Part shown: positions 54,030-63,922 of the stretch, one piece after another
Position numbering within the stretch: position 1 is the first letter of the stretch
Layout: every line of letters begins with the position of its first letter
Origin: Candidatus Heteroclostridium caecigallinarum
GTDB taxonomy: Bacteria; Bacillota; Clostridia; Christensenellales; CAG-314
Direction of reading: 5' to 3'
Assembly (NCBI GenBank): GCA_904419725.1
Contig: CAJFSP010000001.1
Location: 62,001 to 126,000 of the forward strand
Length of the DNA: 64,000 nt
Program-made: the position numbers and the translations under genes
Notes under the pieces: model-generated
What the model saw: only the letters and a program-made list of their open reading frames with translations
What the model was told of the DNA's origin: nothing
Database searches by the model: none

Positions 54030-54058
54030 AATTGCTTGCCACTTTCGGGCAAGCAATT
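54030..54058 (-). terminator. Hairpin after rpsU
   Basis: An 11-bp perfect stem AATTGCTTGCC/GGCAAGCAATT with a seven-base loop lies nine bases past the rpsU stop. The minus-strand tail (GTTCTATACG) is poor in T, so it is likely a partial terminator or an mRNA-stabilising hairpin. Confidence 0.6.
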
Positions 54059-54066
54059 TACTTTCG

Positions 54067-54246
54067 TTAAATTTTGGATTTACGTTTTCTGGCCGCTTCG
54101 GACTTCTTTTTACGTCTTACGCTAGGCTTTTCATAATGTTCCTTGCGTCTGATATCGCTTATGATGCAGTCACGGGCACACTTTCTCTTGAACCTGCGCA
54201 GCGCGCTGTCGAGAGTTTCGTTTTCGCCGACTCTGATTGTGGACAC
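54067..54246 (-). CDS. rpsU: 30S ribosomal protein S21
   Basis: S21 is a small, late-binding protein of the small subunit. The 59-residue form starting with GTG reads [25 protein letters not shown] and ends in a very basic tail ([18 protein letters not shown]), the standard S21 layout. AAGGAGG lies nine bases before the GTG at 54246. A longer frame to 54267 would begin with TTG and translate the ribosome site itself, so it is rejected. A near-consensus promoter lies upstream. Confidence 0.96.
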   Translation of the reverse strand: MSTIRVGENETLDSALRRFKRKCARDCIISDIRRKEHYEKPSVRRKKKSEAARKRKSKI

Positions 54247-54293
54247 TCTGTTTCGCCTCCTTCCCAAGGAACGGTAAAATTTTTAACACAATT

Positions 54294-54321
54294 ATTATAC
54301 CCGAGGAGGCGGATTTGTCAA
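54294..54321 (-). promoter_or_regulatory. Strong promoter for rpsU
   Basis: On the minus strand both boxes are perfect consensus: TTGACA (54316-54321) and TATAAT (54294-54299), 16 bases apart. The gap between them is C- and G-rich. It begins just past the HIT gene stop. Confidence 0.8.
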
Positions 54322-54327
54322 GAAAAA

Positions 54328-54669
54328 TCAGTTCTTTTCCCAGCGCAATTTTTCGCCGCTCAGAATATGCACATGCACATGCGGAATGGTCTGGCCGCCG
54401 TTTTCGCCCTGATTGATAACGATGCGGAAACCGTCGTCCAGTTCAAGTTCTTTTTTGAGTTCTTTGAGCTTTCTGACGCATTTGAGAAATTTTTCAGCCT
54501 GTTCGTCCGTCATGTCTTCAAGCAATCTGTAATGCTCTTTCGGTATCATCAAAAAATGATTTTTCGCCTTAGGCTCAATGTCTCTGATGATAATCATATT
54601 TTCGTCTTCATATACTTTTGCGGTCTGAAGTTCGCCGCTGACGAATTTGCAAAACAAACAATCTTTCAT
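54328..54669 (-). CDS. HIT family (HINT-type) nucleotide-binding protein
   Basis: This 113-residue HIT protein belongs to the purine nucleoside phosphoramidase (HINT) branch. It opens MKDCLFCKFVSGE with the two-cysteine motif and has the catalytic HxHxH in IPHVHVHILSG near residue 96. Its substrate in the cell is unclear; HINT enzymes hydrolyse adenosine phosphoramidates. The ATG overlaps the mtaB stop as ATGA. It closes the prmA-rsmE-mtaB-HIT unit. Confidence 0.93.
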   Translation of the reverse strand: MKDCLFCKFVSGELQTAKVYEDENMIIIRDIEPKAKNHFLMIPKEHYRLLEDMTDEQAEKFLKCVRKLKELKKELELDDGFRIVINQGENGGQTIPHVHVHILSGEKLRWEKN

Positions 54670-55925
54670 AAAACAACCTCCCCGATAAGCCCGTCGCGGA
54701 ACAGTTCCTTCGCTTTGACTGTGTGAAAGGAATTTTCTTCCGCGCGGTTTTTATCGATATAAATTTTGATATAATTTTCGGTATAACCCGCAATCAGGCC
54801 GCCGTCTATTTCTTCGGCAAGTATCTTCATGACGCTGCCGACGTGTTTTTGCAAAAAGGCGTTTTTCAGCCGATATTTGATTTCGGTGAGCCTTTCCGCG
54901 CGCGATTTTTTTTCTTCGTCGCGCACCTGGGCAAACCCCGCGGCGACTGTCCCCTTGCGCGCCGAATAAGGAAAAACGTGAATGTCGCTGAAACCAACCG
55001 CCGACACGAATTCCGCCGTTTCGGCAAACGCCGTTTCGTCCTCCCCCGGAAAACCGACAATAACGTCGGTAGTTATGCCCGCGTCGGGGAAATATTGTCT
55101 GATGAGCCGCACTTTTTCCATGTATTGCGCCGTGGTGTAATGTCGGTTCATCTTTTTCAACACTTTATCACTTCCGCTTTGCAAAGACAAGTGAAAATGC
55201 GGACAGAAATTTTTATTTTCAGTCAAAACGCCGAGAAAACCGTCGTCGATAATATTCGCTTCGAGACTGCCCAGCCTTATCCTCGCTTTCAGCCCCGAAA
55301 GACGTTTTATCAGCCCGCCCAAACTTTCGCCCGTGTCTTTGCCGAAAGAACTGATATCTATACCCGTCAGCACGATTTCGTTGACAATCCCGTCGCGCGA
55401 CTTCGCTTCGGCGATGATGTCGTCAACACTTCTGCTGCGGCTCCTGCCCCGCAGATACGGCACAAGACAATAACTGCAAAAATTGTCGCAGCCTTCCTGA
55501 ATTTTAATAGTCTGCCGGGTTCTGACCGTTTCGGCAAACGGGGTTTGCTGATACGACGTCGGCAACTCTTCAATGTCTTTTGTCTTTTGGGCGGCGCTTC
55601 CGATTACATCGGTGATGTCAATCTTTGAGGCGACGCCTTTGATAAACCTGACATTCGGGAATCTGTCAAACTGGGCGGCATTGTTCTGCGAAGCGCACCC
55701 GACGATATACACCGAACACTCCGGATTCAGTTTCACCATTTTCGCGACCGCCTGCCTCGACTTCTTTTCGGCCTCAGCCGTGACGGCGCAAGTGTTCAGA
55801 ATATAGCAGTCGGCCTTTTTAAGCCCTTCAAAAGCGTTGTGTCCGGCTTTTTTTAGTTTTGCCACCATCACTCCGCTTTCGTATTGGTTGACTTTACAGC
55901 CCAAAGTATAAACACAAACGTCCAT
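54666..55925 (-). CDS. mtaB: tRNA t6A37 methylthiotransferase MtaB
   Basis: MtaB converts t6A37 to ms2t6A37 in ANN-decoding tRNAs. The 419-residue radical SAM protein opens DVCVYTLGCKVNQYESG, the MtaB signature. It carries the N-terminal cluster cysteines, GCDNFCSYCLVPYLRGRSRSR, and a C-terminal TRAM region. It is a paralogue of RimO at the other end of the window and is told from it by the opening and the RSRSR block. It abuts rsmE with no gap. Confidence 0.94.
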   Translation of the reverse strand: MDVCVYTLGCKVNQYESGVMVAKLKKAGHNAFEGLKKADCYILNTCAVTAEAEKKSRQAVAKMVKLNPECSVYIVGCASQNNAAQFDRFPNVRFIKGVASKIDITDVIGSAAQKTKDIEELPTSYQQTPFAETVRTRQTIKIQEGCDNFCSYCLVPYLRGRSRSRSVDDIIAEAKSRDGIVNEIVLTGIDISSFGKDTGESLGGLIKRLSGLKARIRLGSLEANIIDDGFLGVLTENKNFCPHFHLSLQSGSDKVLKKMNRHYTTAQYMEKVRLIRQYFPDAGITTDVIVGFPGEDETAFAETAEFVSAVGFSDIHVFPYSARKGTVAAGFAQVRDEEKKSRAERLTEIKYRLKNAFLQKHVGSVMKILAEEIDGGLIAGYTENYIKIYIDKNRAEENSFHTVKAKELFRDGLIGEVVL

Positions 55926-56678
55926 TCAGTTTTCCTCCGACAAACCGTCAAGCCACGCCGAAATGACCGACAGGGCAAAAACGGAAGCGGTTTCGGCACG
56001 CAGAATTCTTTTGCCGAAACTGACGGAAACCGCGTTTTTCAAGCGGCTTATCTCCCCGATTTCTTCGGGGGAAAACCCGCCTTCGCTGCCGATGACAACC
56101 GCCATGTCTTTCGGGACGGAAATAGCGTCCAGCGCTTTAAGCAGTTTATTGCCACGTTCCGTCTCGTTGCAGAAAATCATCGTTTCATGACGGCGCAATC
56201 TTTCAATGAGTTCTTCAAAGCCCACACAGTTTTCCACCCCGGCCAGTCTTGACCTGCCGCATTGCTTTGACGCCTCAAAGGCTATGCGGCGATATCTGTC
56301 GGTTTTTTTAACGTCCCATTTTGCCACGGTAAAACGGCTTTCAAAAGGAACGATTTCGCCCGCGCCGAGTTCAACGGCTTTTTGCACGCAAAAGTCGAAT
56401 TTATCGCCTTTCATAAGAGCCTGGTAAAGCGTTATTTTTGACCCGAATTCCGCCGCGTTTAGCCGTGTTTCGACCACGCGCAAAAGAGCGCGGTTGTTTT
56501 CAATCCTTTCGATTTCGCAAAATCTGTCCAGACCGTCGTTGAAACAAACAACGGCTTTATCGCCTTCTCTCATCCGCAAAACTTTTTTCAGATGAGCGAA
56601 TTCATTGCCGTCAACAATAACGCGGCCGTCAGCGTCCGTCGATTCCGGCGGCACGAAAAATCTTCTGTACTCCGCCAT
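55926..56678 (-). CDS. rsmE: 16S rRNA (uracil1498-N3)-methyltransferase RsmE
   Basis: RsmE methylates U1498 in the decoding region. The 250-residue SPOUT enzyme has an N-terminal PUA-like domain (RRFFVPPESTDADGRVIVDG) and knot motifs AVVIGSEGGFSPEEI and SFGKRILRAETASVFALS. The start at 56678 overlaps nothing essential and fits the family opening; a frame reaching 56843 would lie within prmA. It lies one base after the prmA stop. Confidence 0.96.
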   Translation of the reverse strand: MAEYRRFFVPPESTDADGRVIVDGNEFAHLKKVLRMREGDKAVVCFNDGLDRFCEIERIENNRALLRVVETRLNAAEFGSKITLYQALMKGDKFDFCVQKAVELGAGEIVPFESRFTVAKWDVKKTDRYRRIAFEASKQCGRSRLAGVENCVGFEELIERLRRHETMIFCNETERGNKLLKALDAISVPKDMAVVIGSEGGFSPEEIGEISRLKNAVSVSFGKRILRAETASVFALSVISAWLDGLSEEN

Positions 56679-56679
56679 G

Positions 56680-57582
56680 TCACACCCCGACCAACATCGC
56701 CGTCCATTCGCCGCGGCGTATGATTTTTTTAACGTCGAGGTTTTTCTCGTAGCACAAAGACAGGATATCGCTTTCTCTTTCAAGCAGAATACCGCTGAAA
56801 ACAATCGCCGAACCCTTTTTGGTGTAACGCAGGATATCGTCAATGTATTTTTCGATTATATCAGCCGTAAGATTGGCAAACACCACGTCGAAACTCCCGC
56901 CGAATTTGTCCAGAGTACCCTGCTCAACCGTTCCTTCAAGATCGTTGAGCGCCAGATTTCTCTTGGTGGCTTCACACGCCTGACTGTCGTAATCCACAAA
57001 AAAGGCTTCCTTCGCGCCATATTTCAGAAAACTGATGCCGAGAATACCGCTTCCGCAGCCGAGGTCGGCGATTTTTTTACCGCATATGTCCAGCATCTGC
57101 CCCAGCGAAAGGCACATTCTGGTTGTTTCGTGTTCGCCGGTGCCGAACGCCATGCCTATATCCATGACAACGGGAATTTCTCCGCCGCTGACGGCGGGTT
57201 TTTCATCGGCGGAACAAATAACTATCCTCCCGACGCGCACCGTGCTGAAAAACTTTTTCCTGTAAATAAGCCACTCGCCGTCGTCAAACACTTTTGTGGC
57301 GATTGTAAGTTTGCCGGCGTCCGTGCTTTCGGCCAAAACGCGGAATCTGTCGTGAAGCCGCGCAAGGACGTCCGCCGTTTGCTCTTCTCTGGCGAAACCT
57401 TTGACGATGACGTCGTCCGAAAGTCCTTTGAGCACGTCGTCATCGCAATAGTCCCAATCGGCTTCCAGAAAATCTTTCTTGTCATACACGGCAACGCCCT
57501 CACCTGTCAGTTCGGTGAGAATGTCGGCGACGATTTCCGCCGCCGCCTCGGTTGTGCTGACGGCTATTTCTGTGTATTTCAT
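56680..57582 (-). CDS. prmA: Ribosomal protein L11 methyltransferase PrmA
   Basis: PrmA trimethylates L11. The 300-residue protein has an N-terminal substrate-binding domain beginning KYTEIAVSTTEAAAEIVADILTE. The methylase core has DIGMAFGTGEHETTRMCL, IADLGCGSGILGISFLKYGA and VVFANLTADIIEKY (the NLxxx-type motif IV). The ATG at 57582 overlaps the padR stop as ATGA, so prmA translation is coupled to padR. In most Clostridia prmA directly follows dnaJ. Confidence 0.96.
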   Translation of the reverse strand: MKYTEIAVSTTEAAAEIVADILTELTGEGVAVYDKKDFLEADWDYCDDDVLKGLSDDVIVKGFAREEQTADVLARLHDRFRVLAESTDAGKLTIATKVFDDGEWLIYRKKFFSTVRVGRIVICSADEKPAVSGGEIPVVMDIGMAFGTGEHETTRMCLSLGQMLDICGKKIADLGCGSGILGISFLKYGAKEAFFVDYDSQACEATKRNLALNDLEGTVEQGTLDKFGGSFDVVFANLTADIIEKYIDDILRYTKKGSAIVFSGILLERESDILSLCYEKNLDVKKIIRRGEWTAMLVGV

Positions 57583-57914
57583 ATTTCCTCGTTCATGAGA
57601 ATATCCAGAAGAATTTTTGCGTTTTGCCACTCGCCTTTAAGCGAGCGGAAATATTTTTCGCCTTCTTCCGTTATCCTGTAATATTTGCGTTTGACGCCGA
57701 CGTTTTCGTCGCCCCATTTGCCGGTGATAAAACCGTCTCGCTCCAGCCTGTGATAAGCGGAATAAAGCGACTGTTCGTTCGGAACGTAAAGATTCTTTGT
57801 TTTCGCTGCGATATTGTTTTTAATTTCGGCGCCGTATTTTTCGCCGCGCATCAGCGCCGCGAGCACAAAAGCGTCAATATGTCCGCGCAATAAATCGCTG
57901 GAAATAACCTGCAT
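57579..57914 (-). CDS. PadR family transcriptional regulator
   Basis: This small winged-helix repressor of 111 residues has the PadR block DLLRGHIDAFVLAALMRGEKYGAEI at the start, a recognition region (NEQSLYSAYHRLERDGFITGKW), the wing (GVKRKYYRITEEGEKYFRSLKGEW), and a short C-terminal dimer helix. It has its own promoter, whose spacer contains the palindrome ACATATATGT, a candidate autoregulatory site. GGAGG lies six bases before the ATG. It sits between dnaJ and prmA, with its stop overlapping prmA, which makes the rRNA/L11 methylase genes part of a PadR-led unit. The effector is unknown. Confidence 0.92.
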   Translation of the reverse strand: MQVISSDLLRGHIDAFVLAALMRGEKYGAEIKNNIAAKTKNLYVPNEQSLYSAYHRLERDGFITGKWGDENVGVKRKYYRITEEGEKYFRSLKGEWQNAKILLDILMNEEI

Positions 57915-57944
57915 ATCAAGCCTCCGAAACCTGTTTTTTTGACT

Positions 57945-57973
57945 ATTTTAACATATATGTCTGTAATAGTAAA
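57945..57973 (-). promoter_or_regulatory. Promoter and candidate PadR operator for padR-prmA-rsmE-mtaB
   Basis: On the minus strand TTTACT (57968-57973) and TAAAAT (57945-57950) are 17 bases apart. The spacer contains a perfect 10-base palindrome ACATATATGT (57951-57960) directly next to the -10 box. PadR-family operators often carry ATGT/ACAT half-sites. Confidence 0.6.
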
Positions 57974-57985
57974 TAATATTTGCCC

Positions 57986-58020
57986 AAAAAATAATAAAAG
58001 ACGGATGATTTTCCGCCTTT
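57986..58020 (-). terminator. Terminator at the end of dnaJ
   Basis: An imperfect stem AAAGACGG/CCGCCTTT (one mismatch) with an eight-base loop overlaps the dnaJ stop and is followed on the minus strand by TATTATTTTTT. It ends the hrcA-grpE-dnaK-dnaJ transcript before the padR promoter. Confidence 0.7.
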
Positions 58021-59147
58021 TATTTATACAATTTGGTAATTTCTTCGTTATACTTTTGCTGCTCAGGATAGTTGCGCATCGACATGTTAGCCTCAAAGTT
58101 CATTATCGCCTCTTTCTCCGCTTTCGACACGGATTTAGGAACTTCTATGACGACTTTCACATACAAATCACCCGACGCTCCCCGCCTGTTTTTGATGCCC
58201 ATGCCTTTGAGCCTGAACACCTGGTTGTTCTGCGTACCTTCGGGAATTTTCTGCACATACTTTCCGTTTAGCGTAGGCACTTCTATTTCGCCGCCCCTTA
58301 CCGCGAGCGCGTACGAAACCGGCACGTCGACATACAAATCAAGATTCTGTCGGCGCAGCACCCTGCTCGGCTCCACGGCAACCACGATAAGCACATTGCC
58401 GTTGACGCCGCCGGCGAATTTAGAAGCGTTGCCCTCGTTTCTCAGCGTAAGCACCTGACCGTTTTCCACACCCGCGGGTATCGTGATGGTCATGACTTTG
58501 TTTTTATTTACAAGCCCCGTGCCTTTGCAGTCTTTGCACTTGTCGGTAATTATTCTGCCGGTGCCGCCGCAGGCGTCGCACGTCTTTACGCTCACGCTTC
58601 TGCCGAAAATCGTGTTCTGCACAAACTGCACTTTGCCGCTGCCGTGACATTTATCGCAGACTTTGCTGCTTTTGTCATCTTTTGCGCCCGTCCCGTGGCA
58701 TGTCGGACATTTTTCCATACGACTGAAAGAAATTTCCTTTGTACAGCCCTTGCAGCTTTCCAAAAAAGTCAGATTGATTCTGTAAGTGATGTCGCCGCCG
58801 CTAGGAGCGGATTCCCTGCGGGCGCCTCCGCCCATAAAGTTCGAGAATATATCGAATATATCGTCAAACCCTCCGGCCGAAAAACCGCCGCCCCCGCCAA
58901 ACGGATTAAATCCGCCGAAATTGCCGTCAAAGTCCATTTCCCCGCGGTCATAACGGGCGCGTTTGTCCTTGTCGGACAAAACTTCATACGCCTCGTTGCA
59001 TTCTTTGAATTTTTCCGCGGCTTCAGGATTATTTGGGTTGAGGTCGGGGTGATATTGTTTCGCGAGTTTCCTGTACGCCGACTTAATGTCGGCTTCACTG
59101 GCGTTTTTATCCACCCCGAGTATTTTGTAATAATCCCTTGAAGGCAT
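58020..59147 (-). CDS. dnaJ: Chaperone DnaJ
   Basis: DnaJ is the J-domain co-chaperone that delivers substrates to DnaK. The 375-residue type I protein has the J domain with [12 protein letters not shown] (HPD near residue 33) and a Gly/Phe region ([17 protein letters not shown]). Four CxxCxGxG zinc repeats follow ([32 protein letters not shown]), then two substrate-binding beta domains. Length is standard. It lies eight bases after dnaK. Confidence 0.98.
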   Translation of the reverse strand: MPSRDYYKILGVDKNASEADIKSAYRKLAKQYHPDLNPNNPEAAEKFKECNEAYEVLSDKDKRARYDRGEMDFDGNFGGFNPFGGGGGFSAGGFDDIFDIFSNFMGGGARRESAPSGGDITYRINLTFLESCKGCTKEISFSRMEKCPTCHGTGAKDDKSSKVCDKCHGSGKVQFVQNTIFGRSVSVKTCDACGGTGRIITDKCKDCKGTGLVNKNKVMTITIPAGVENGQVLTLRNEGNASKFAGGVNGNVLIVVAVEPSRVLRRQNLDLYVDVPVSYALAVRGGEIEVPTLNGKYVQKIPEGTQNNQVFRLKGMGIKNRRGASGDLYVKVVIEVPKSVSKAEKEAIMNFEANMSMRNYPEQQKYNEEITKLYK

Positions 59148-59155
59148 AACTCTCC

Positions 59156-60991
<1,836 letters not shown>

Positions 60992-60998
60992 TTACCTC

Positions 60999-61622
60999 CT
61001 AACAACCTACTTTAACTTGTGAGTATCTCACTATTTTATCTTTGAATTTATATCCTTTTGACAAAACCGCCACAACTTTGCCGACATTGTCTTCGCCCGC
61101 TTCTTCTTTGGCAATGGCATACGACAAATTCGGGTCAAACGCTTCTCCGAGAACGTCAACTTCTTCAAGCCCTATTTCAGAAAGGATTTTGTCGAACTGA
61201 CGGTAAACCATATTGAACGCGTCGAGTTCCGGTTTTCCTTCCAGACTTTCTCTCGCCCTGTCGAAAGTATCCAGAACGGGAAGAATCTTTTCTATGACAA
61301 AAATTTTACCCTCGTCTTTCGAATTGTCTTTCGCGGCGTTGGTACGGCGCTTGTAATTTTCAAAGTCGCTCTTCATGTGCGCCAGCTGGTCGAGATAACC
61401 GTTGCCCTTTTCAATCTTTTTGTTGAGTTCTTCCTGCTCTTTAATAAGCGTTTCGTTTTCGTCAACCAGCGCTTTGACCAAATCGCTCTGCGTTCTGCAC
61501 AGAGTTTTCAGCTCTTCTTCGTTGAGTTTGTCTATGTCGATGCCGCTTGCCGCCTTTTCGCAACTTTCGCAATCGGCGTCGCATTGCGCGTCATCGCACA
61601 GCCTGGTTTTTTCTTCGCTCAT
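60999..61622 (-). CDS. grpE: Nucleotide exchange factor GrpE
   Basis: GrpE releases ADP from DnaK. The 207-residue protein has a long coiled-coil region (NEETLIKEQEELNKKIEKG onwards), the block HMKSDFENYKRRTNAAKDN, and a C-terminal beta domain ending VLSKGYKFKDKIVRYSQVKVG. The N-terminal disordered part is unusual: it carries four cysteines at 9, 14, 18 and 21 (CDDAQCDADCESC), a spacing that could bind metal or form disulfides. The start is contiguous with the hrcA stop. Confidence 0.96.
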   Translation of the reverse strand: MSEEKTRLCDDAQCDADCESCEKAASGIDIDKLNEEELKTLCRTQSDLVKALVDENETLIKEQEELNKKIEKGNGYLDQLAHMKSDFENYKRRTNAAKDNSKDEGKIFVIEKILPVLDTFDRARESLEGKPELDAFNMVYRQFDKILSEIGLEEVDVLGEAFDPNLSYAIAKEEAGEDNVGKVVAVLSKGYKFKDKIVRYSQVKVGC

Positions 61623-62648
61623 TTATTCCTCCTCGCTCAGCAGTTTTTCAATAAGCCGCCCCATATGGTCAAGCACAGAAACGACTTTTTTATAATCCAT
61701 ACGCACCGGACCTATAACGCCTATATTGCCGTAACTGCTGTTGTTAAGCCCGATTTTCGCCGTGACGAGCGAACAGCCGTCAGGCAAATTAACGTCTTCT
61801 TCGCGCCCTATTTTGATGCTGAGTTCCATTCCGTCTCCCTGCGACGTAAACATTTTTGCCAGCTTTTGCTTTTGCTCTATCGTCTGCAAAAACTGTTTGG
61901 CGTTGTCTTTATCGCTGTATTCGGGATAGTCCAGTATCTGCGACGCGCCCTGCGTGATGATTTCCTGTTTTTTATTGGATACTTCCTTCAAAATATCCAG
62001 CACTTCCGCAAACAGCCCCCTGAGAGCCAAAAGTTCGTCGTCGAGAATCTCGTTGAGGTCAAGACTTTTCAGTTCTTCGAGTTTTTTAGGAGTGAACAGT
62101 TTGTTGAGCCAGCCGTTTACTTTTTCAAGGTCTTCTTCCGTCAGATTTGACGGAATGTCTATGATGTGGTCTTTGAAAACGTTTCTGTCCGAAACGACCA
62201 GCACCAAAGCGTTACCCTGCGACAGTTTGACCAGTTTGATTTTCTGGACAATTTCTTTGTCCACCGCGTCTTCTACCGCCACGGAAGTGTAATGCGTGAC
62301 TTCAGCTATAACTTCGGCGACTTTCTGCATGACTTCCTGCATCGATGAAACTTTGTCGGTAAAGTGCCCTTCTATAGCGGAAATCTCGTCCTGCGTGAGC
62401 GGCGTAACCATAAGCTGGTCGACATAAAACCTGAAAGCCTTCTGGCTCGGCACCCGCCCCGCGGAAGTATGAGGCTGAACAAGATATCCCATGCTTTCCA
62501 GCGCCGAAAGTTCGTTTCTGATTGTCGCGCTGGAATAATCAGGCAGATGCTCTTCCTGAATTTTTTTACTGCTTACCGGCTCGGCAGTGACGATATAATC
62601 GTCCACAAGCGAATAAAGTATCTTCTTTTTTCTGTCGGAAAGAGTCAA
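61623..62648 (-). CDS. hrcA: Heat-inducible transcription repressor HrcA
   Basis: HrcA represses the dnaK and groE operons by binding CIRCE. The 341-residue protein has a winged-helix N-terminus (ILYSLVDDYIVTAEPVSSKKIQ and SSATIRNELSALESMGYLVQPHTSAGRVPSQKAFRFYVD), a GAF-like middle, and GNIGVIGPVRMDYKKVVSVLDHM near the end. The start is TTG at 62648, ten bases after AAAGGAGG; the nearby ATG is out of frame and an in-frame stop lies just upstream. It is the first gene of the operon and is autoregulated. Confidence 0.96.
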   Translation of the reverse strand: MTLSDRKKKILYSLVDDYIVTAEPVSSKKIQEEHLPDYSSATIRNELSALESMGYLVQPHTSAGRVPSQKAFRFYVDQLMVTPLTQDEISAIEGHFTDKVSSMQEVMQKVAEVIAEVTHYTSVAVEDAVDKEIVQKIKLVKLSQGNALVLVVSDRNVFKDHIIDIPSNLTEEDLEKVNGWLNKLFTPKKLEELKSLDLNEILDDELLALRGLFAEVLDILKEVSNKKQEIITQGASQILDYPEYSDKDNAKQFLQTIEQKQKLAKMFTSQGDGMELSIKIGREEDVNLPDGCSLVTAKIGLNNSSYGNIGVIGPVRMDYKKVVSVLDHMGRLIEKLLSEEE

Positions 62649-62680
62649 CTCCCATCAACCTCCTTTTTTGCTTTTGTTTT

Positions 62681-62712
62681 GAGTGCTAGCACTCAAATTG
62701 TATGAGTGCCAA
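62681..62712 (-). promoter_or_regulatory. CIRCE operator with an extra overlapping half-site
   Basis: On the minus strand TTGGCACTC, nine bases, and GAGTGCTAG form the CIRCE element (62686-62712), with one mismatch to the TTAGCACTC consensus. A further GCACTC continues directly to 62681, so GAGTGCTAGCACTC is itself a perfect 14-base palindrome. It lies about five bases after the predicted transcription start. Confidence 0.92.
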
Positions 62713-62723
62713 ACTTTGAGTAT

Positions 62724-62752
62724 AATTTATCACCAAACATATTATTTGTCAA
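62724..62752 (-). promoter_or_regulatory. Promoter for hrcA-grpE-dnaK-dnaJ
   Basis: On the minus strand consensus TTGACA (62747-62752) and TAAATT (62724-62729) are 17 bases apart, placed directly before CIRCE as in other heat-shock operons. Confidence 0.65.
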
Positions 62753-62782
62753 TTATTGTTGCCATGTTTTTCAATAAATTTC

Positions 62783-63922
62783 TCAAATAATAAATTCGGT
62801 GATGATTGAGTTGAGTATATAAAATTTGTCTTCCCTGATTCTGATGCCGCCGCCGTCCGCCGCCACGCATCCGCCGCTCACCAGTCTCTTTATTATATTG
62901 CCGTACAGTTCAAAAAAGTCCTCGCCGAATCTGTCGGCAAAGTCAGCCGCGTCAAGCCCGTCGGCAGTCCTGAGCGACAGCATGATATATTCGAACATTC
63001 TCTCACGCTTCGGGATTTTCCTGCTTCCGGACATCGCGCTGCCTGTTGACGACGCTTTTTGAATATATTTTTCTAGACTTTTCACGTTAAAACAGCGTCG
63101 CCCGCCGAAAAACGAGTGCGCCGACGCGCCCAAACCGAGATAGTCGGAGTATTTCCAGCAGTTGAGATTGTGCCTGCATTCATACCCTTTTTTCGCGAAG
63201 TTTGAGACTTCGTATCTGCCGAAACCCGCCCGGAGCGCGGCGCTAAAAAACGCGTCATATAAATCAACGGTAAAATCGTCGTCAGGCAGAACTGTTTTCC
63301 CTTTTTTCACGTCGGAATACAGCGGAGTGCCCTTTTCCAGTATAAGCGAGTAGGCGCTGATATGCCTGACTCCGAGCCGGTCGAGATAATCGACGGTTTC
63401 GCCGACAGCCGCTTGCGTCTGACCCGGCAGCCCCAACATAAAATCGGTGTTGATATTGTCAAACCCGGCGGTTTTCAGCGTTTTTACGGTTTCCTCAAAC
63501 TGTCGGGCATTATGCGCTCTGCCGAGAAACGCCAGCGTTTTGTCGTCGGCGCTCTGCATGCCGACGCTGACACGGTTAAAGCCGGCATTGAGATAAACTT
63601 CCGCTTTTTTACCGTCTATTGTCGCCGGGTTCGCCTCGGTTGTGATTTCGGCGTCCGCCGCGACGGCGAAATTGTCTTTTAATGCCGACATTATATCCGC
63701 CGTGAGCGCCGACGGCAAAAGCGTCGGCGTGCCGCCGCCGAAATATACCGTGTCGAAAACTCTGCCGGAAAACCGCGGCGCGCGATGTTTTATTTCTTTT
63801 ATCAATGCCCTGACATACGGTTCAAACAGATTTTCCCGCCCCGTATAAGAAACGAAATCGCAGTACACGCATTTTGACAGGCAGAAAGGTATATGAACAT
63901 AAAGTCCGCAGTTATTTATCAT
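62783..63922 (-). CDS. hemW: Radical SAM protein HemW
   Basis: HemW is related to oxygen-independent coproporphyrinogen oxidase but acts as a heme chaperone in studied cases. The 379-residue protein opens with GLYVHIPFCLSKCVYCDF (C14-x3-C18-x2-C21, with phenylalanine where HemN has a fourth cysteine), then VYFGGGTPTLLPS, GMQSADDKTLAFLGRAHNARQF and FMLGLPGQT. The C-terminal HemW domain has WKYSDYLGLGASAHSF. The ATG lies eleven bases inside the end of lepA. lepA-hemW-hrcA is the classic Firmicutes order. Confidence 0.95.
   Translation of the reverse strand: MINNCGLYVHIPFCLSKCVYCDFVSYTGRENLFEPYVRALIKEIKHRAPRFSGRVFDTVYFGGGTPTLLPSALTADIMSALKDNFAVAADAEITTEANPATIDGKKAEVYLNAGFNRVSVGMQSADDKTLAFLGRAHNARQFEETVKTLKTAGFDNINTDFMLGLPGQTQAAVGETVDYLDRLGVRHISAYSLILEKGTPLYSDVKKGKTVLPDDDFTVDLYDAFFSAALRAGFGRYEVSNFAKKGYECRHNLNCWKYSDYLGLGASAHSFFGGRRCFNVKSLEKYIQKASSTGSAMSGSRKIPKRERMFEYIMLSLRTADGLDAADFADRFGEDFFELYGNIIKRLVSGGCVAADGGGIRIREDKFYILNSIITEFII

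Noticed and set aside
56605-57681. 358-codon plus-strand open frame opposite prmA and rsmE
   Set aside because: It is antisense to two confident methylase genes, with no family match or initiation signals.
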